Shown piece after piece: positions 62,088-64,000 of a DNA stretch of 64,000 nucleotides (within the stretch, counting starts at the first letter, position 1; every line of letters starts with the position of its first letter). A program made the translations under genes and the position numbers. The notes beneath the pieces are model-generated. The model was not told the DNA's origin. It made no database searches and was given only the letters and a program-made list of their open reading frames with translations. This DNA comes from Dastarcus helophoroides (Eukaryota; Arthropoda; Insecta; Coleoptera; Bothrideridae): NCBI GenBank assembly GCA_028583605.1, contig CM053330.1, positions 22,222,129-22,286,128 on the forward strand. The letters are read 5' to 3'.

Positions 62088-62690
62088 CAAGGTGATTCTA
62101 AAAGTAGTACCATAAATTTAGGATCGTATTCTAGAGCCCAAAATAAGACCAAAACTTTATATAAACATATGTCGTAAAACGCTTCATTTCCGAGTTATAA
62201 GGTGCGGAACGCTATTTCCTGATTATAGTTTTTTATTAGCAGTTGCCAAACGTGTACAGATAATTGAATGAAATTTGGCACAACTCCATACCTTTTCGCG
62301 CCCTTACCAACAACTTAATCAGTGGCGGTTATATTCAGAGGGGTGGTGCTTAAAACGTGCCTTATTTATTGTGTGTGAATTTCTGTCGCAGTTTAGTAAA
62401 AACATATAAACTACAAATCTTTTTACGTAAAAAAAGGGTCTTTTACTGTTTGAGATTGTCAAGGGCTTTCGAGTAAAATGCATTTTTATATCTCTCGCCC
62501 AAAAATTTCGGATGTGACACAGAGTTGGCTTTGAAATGGAAGAAAATAAAATTAGCTTAAATGTGATGTTGAAATAACTTATTTTTAACAAATATTTAAC
62601 TAATTTTAACTAATATTTCAATGAATAAATGTTTCGTAAATATTTAATAAATAACGAATTTAAAAATATTAGCTTTTATTTACTCAAATT
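62088..62690 (+). mobile_element. IR-E foldback element, copy 3 (left part)
   Basis: Left end CAAGGTGATTCTAAAAGTAG, preceded by TA (62086-62087). The body follows IR-E copy 2 ('gatcgtattctagagcccaaaataagacc', 'acaaacatatgtcgtaaaacgcttc', 'gtgtacagataattgaatgaaatttggcacaact'). The right terminus is absent; the sequence passes into a transposase relic at about 62700. Confidence 0.75.
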
Positions 62691-62754
62691 GCTCAAAGTG
62701 AATCCTCTGACGAATGAACAACACTGCAATTTCAACTTCTGCTATTGACCATTC

Positions 62755-63170
62755 TACCAGTCTAAATAGTGTTTCTTATTCTTTAGATTATGTCGTTTCT
62801 TTTGTAGACTTGTAGGCAAAACAAGGTATTTTATTCGCCTGACAAATAAAAATCAAGGCAAGTCAGATCTGGGGACCTGGATGGCCAAGAAAACTGACTT
62901 CCACTTCCTATCCACCTGCCACGCGTGCCTGATTTTGAATGGTGGTTTAGCATACTTCCAATTCATTAGCTATTGTTCTAGTACTCAAATGAGGATTAAA
63001 TTTTACATGCTCTGAAACATTTATAATATTTTGCTCGATGCCACCTCTACGTTATCTTCTAAACACAGGAACATGCATATTTCTCGTGGCGCGTATACGA
63101 TGTAGCAGTCGAAGGGAAACTCTTTCACTTCGATTATGCTTTTCGGGATACTGCACGCGTAGATTTAGCT
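62755..63170 (-). pseudogene. IS630/Tc1-mariner-type transposase relic, internally deleted
   Basis: The minus strand from about 63150 reads YPEKHNRSERVSLRLLHRIR, then after a stop RGGIEQNIINVSEHVKFNPH and LSTRTIANELEVC, the paired helix-turn-helix pattern of insect IS630/mariner-type transposases (compare 'NP..STR.IA.ELGVS'). About 60 bp later, in another frame, comes SWPSRSPDLTCLDFYLSGE, which carries the third catalytic aspartate (62852-62854). So the DNA-binding half is joined to the end of the catalytic domain, the region with the first two aspartates is deleted, and several stops and shifts break the rest. It is similar in motif to the DD41D relic at 35796-36840 but more eroded. No terminal repeats were assigned. 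Confidence 0.7.
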
Positions 63171-63185
63171 TATTAGTTGAATTTT

Positions 63186-64000
63186 TATGCATTTGAAATA
63201 AATGGTTAACATGTCAAATGCTTCTTCATTTGTATAAATCTTTTTAATTTTATAAAGGAATATAAAAGTGGAAATACCAATTCAGTTAGAAGAGCAGGTA
63301 GTAAACACAAGTTGCATTTTTTTATTTCATTTTAGCAGTTAACTTTTTTTAAGGTCCACTTTACCAATTTTGAAGGCAAACTATGTGATAATTCATAACC
63401 TAAATTTTGTTTGCCCATATATTCGGTTAGACAAAAGATATCGAGTTGCGGTTTTCACTTGTATTTAGGGCTTTTAATTTTCTATTTTACGATATCAAAA
63501 TTTACATATCATTCAATTTAATTTGTTTCAAGAAACGGCAAAATTTGTTACTATTTTATATAACGCGTTGTAGCAGCGACAATAATTTTAAAATAAAAAC
63601 GTATGAAAGTGCGGTCGATAGACTAGATAGCACTCTTTCTATAGAGATAAAATTTGTTAGAGATAAATTTCATTAAGGCTAACTGAAGTAAATGGTATTT
63701 AAAAAAATATTTCTTGAAGGTCTCCCCACCACTTCATTTTTAGAGACAGAACTAAAAGTGTAAAACAAAACAAGTCAAACTTACTCTAGGATTACAATGC
63801 ATGTATTTTCAATATTCCTTAGTTAAGCAAAATTTCGAGAAAATCCTATTGTTTTATTCAGTCCTACATATTACGCCTTCTAGCGGTCATCTTAGAACTT
63901 CAAAAATATTTTTCAGCGATTTTTCGGAGTCACTTTTCTTATTGAATTTTTTTTAAAGCTCTGAAGTGATTCGTTGCTGAGATATAGTCGGCGTCCCTTT
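63186..64000. other. AT-rich intergenic to window end
   Basis: No repeat matched elsewhere in the window and no supportable gene. A 76-codon open stretch (63446-63676) has no recognised family. The window ends in unannotated sequence. Confidence 0.4.

Overview
This is an AT-rich (roughly 70% A+T by eye) animal nuclear sequence with no operons, no ribosome-binding-site-led genes and no long intact reading frames. The transposon fauna is typical of an insect, possibly a beetle: mariner and IS630/Tc1-like transposase relics, hAT elements with 8-bp target duplications, a non-LTR reverse transcriptase relic, many TA-flanked foldback elements beginning CAGGG..., and inverted pieces with a hammerhead-like core. 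The species cannot be fixed from the sequence alone. No intact host gene was recognised. The best unexplained coding candidate is a 149-codon open stretch at 34278-34730.

Layout. 0.2-3.4 kb: dispersed repeats IR-C and D, with a small hAT-like insert. 5.7-6.8 kb: foldback IR-G. 9.5-10.8 kb: inverted pair J/L. 11.7-13.0 kb: first IR-A. 16.6-18.8 kb: a 15-bp minisatellite and an element bounded by inverted arrays of a 16-17-bp unit. 20.0-21.0 kb: two hammerhead-like (H) pieces. 22.3-23.1 kb: IR-E against D. 24.3-24.6 kb: a GC-richer island cut off by a second IR-A (24.6-26.0). 28.6-31.9 kb: a 3.3-kb unit bounded by inverted repeats of about 410 bp. 33.1-33.3 kb: H piece. 34.3-37.3 kb: the unexplained ORF, a decayed mariner, then a DD41D-type IS630/mariner element with long inverted repeats. 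37.8-39.6 kb: IR-B with an H piece inside. 40.5-41.8 kb: a hAT relic with perfect TSDs. 42.1-44.1 kb: D interrupted by IR-E. 45.4-46.0 kb: internally deleted mariner. 47.1-48.4 kb: third IR-A. 49.4-50.5 kb: LINE reverse transcriptase split by a hAT insertion. 53.2 kb: H piece. 57.6-60.7 kb: IR-C, a perfect (GT)246 array and a second IR-B fused end to end. 60.8-62.1 kb: IR-F. 62.1-63.2 kb: half of an IR-E and another transposase relic.

Taken together the window is a transposon graveyard with nested insertions that allow relative dating. Every recognised transposase or reverse transcriptase is broken by a stop, a frameshift, an internal deletion or loss of a catalytic residue. The most notable structures are the (GT)246 array joining the ends of two different transposons, the hammerhead-like motifs with a covarying stem, the hAT insertion whose removal would leave the reverse transcriptase frame continuous, and the long-TIR DD41D element that shares its CAG ends and TA target with at least five non-autonomous foldback families.
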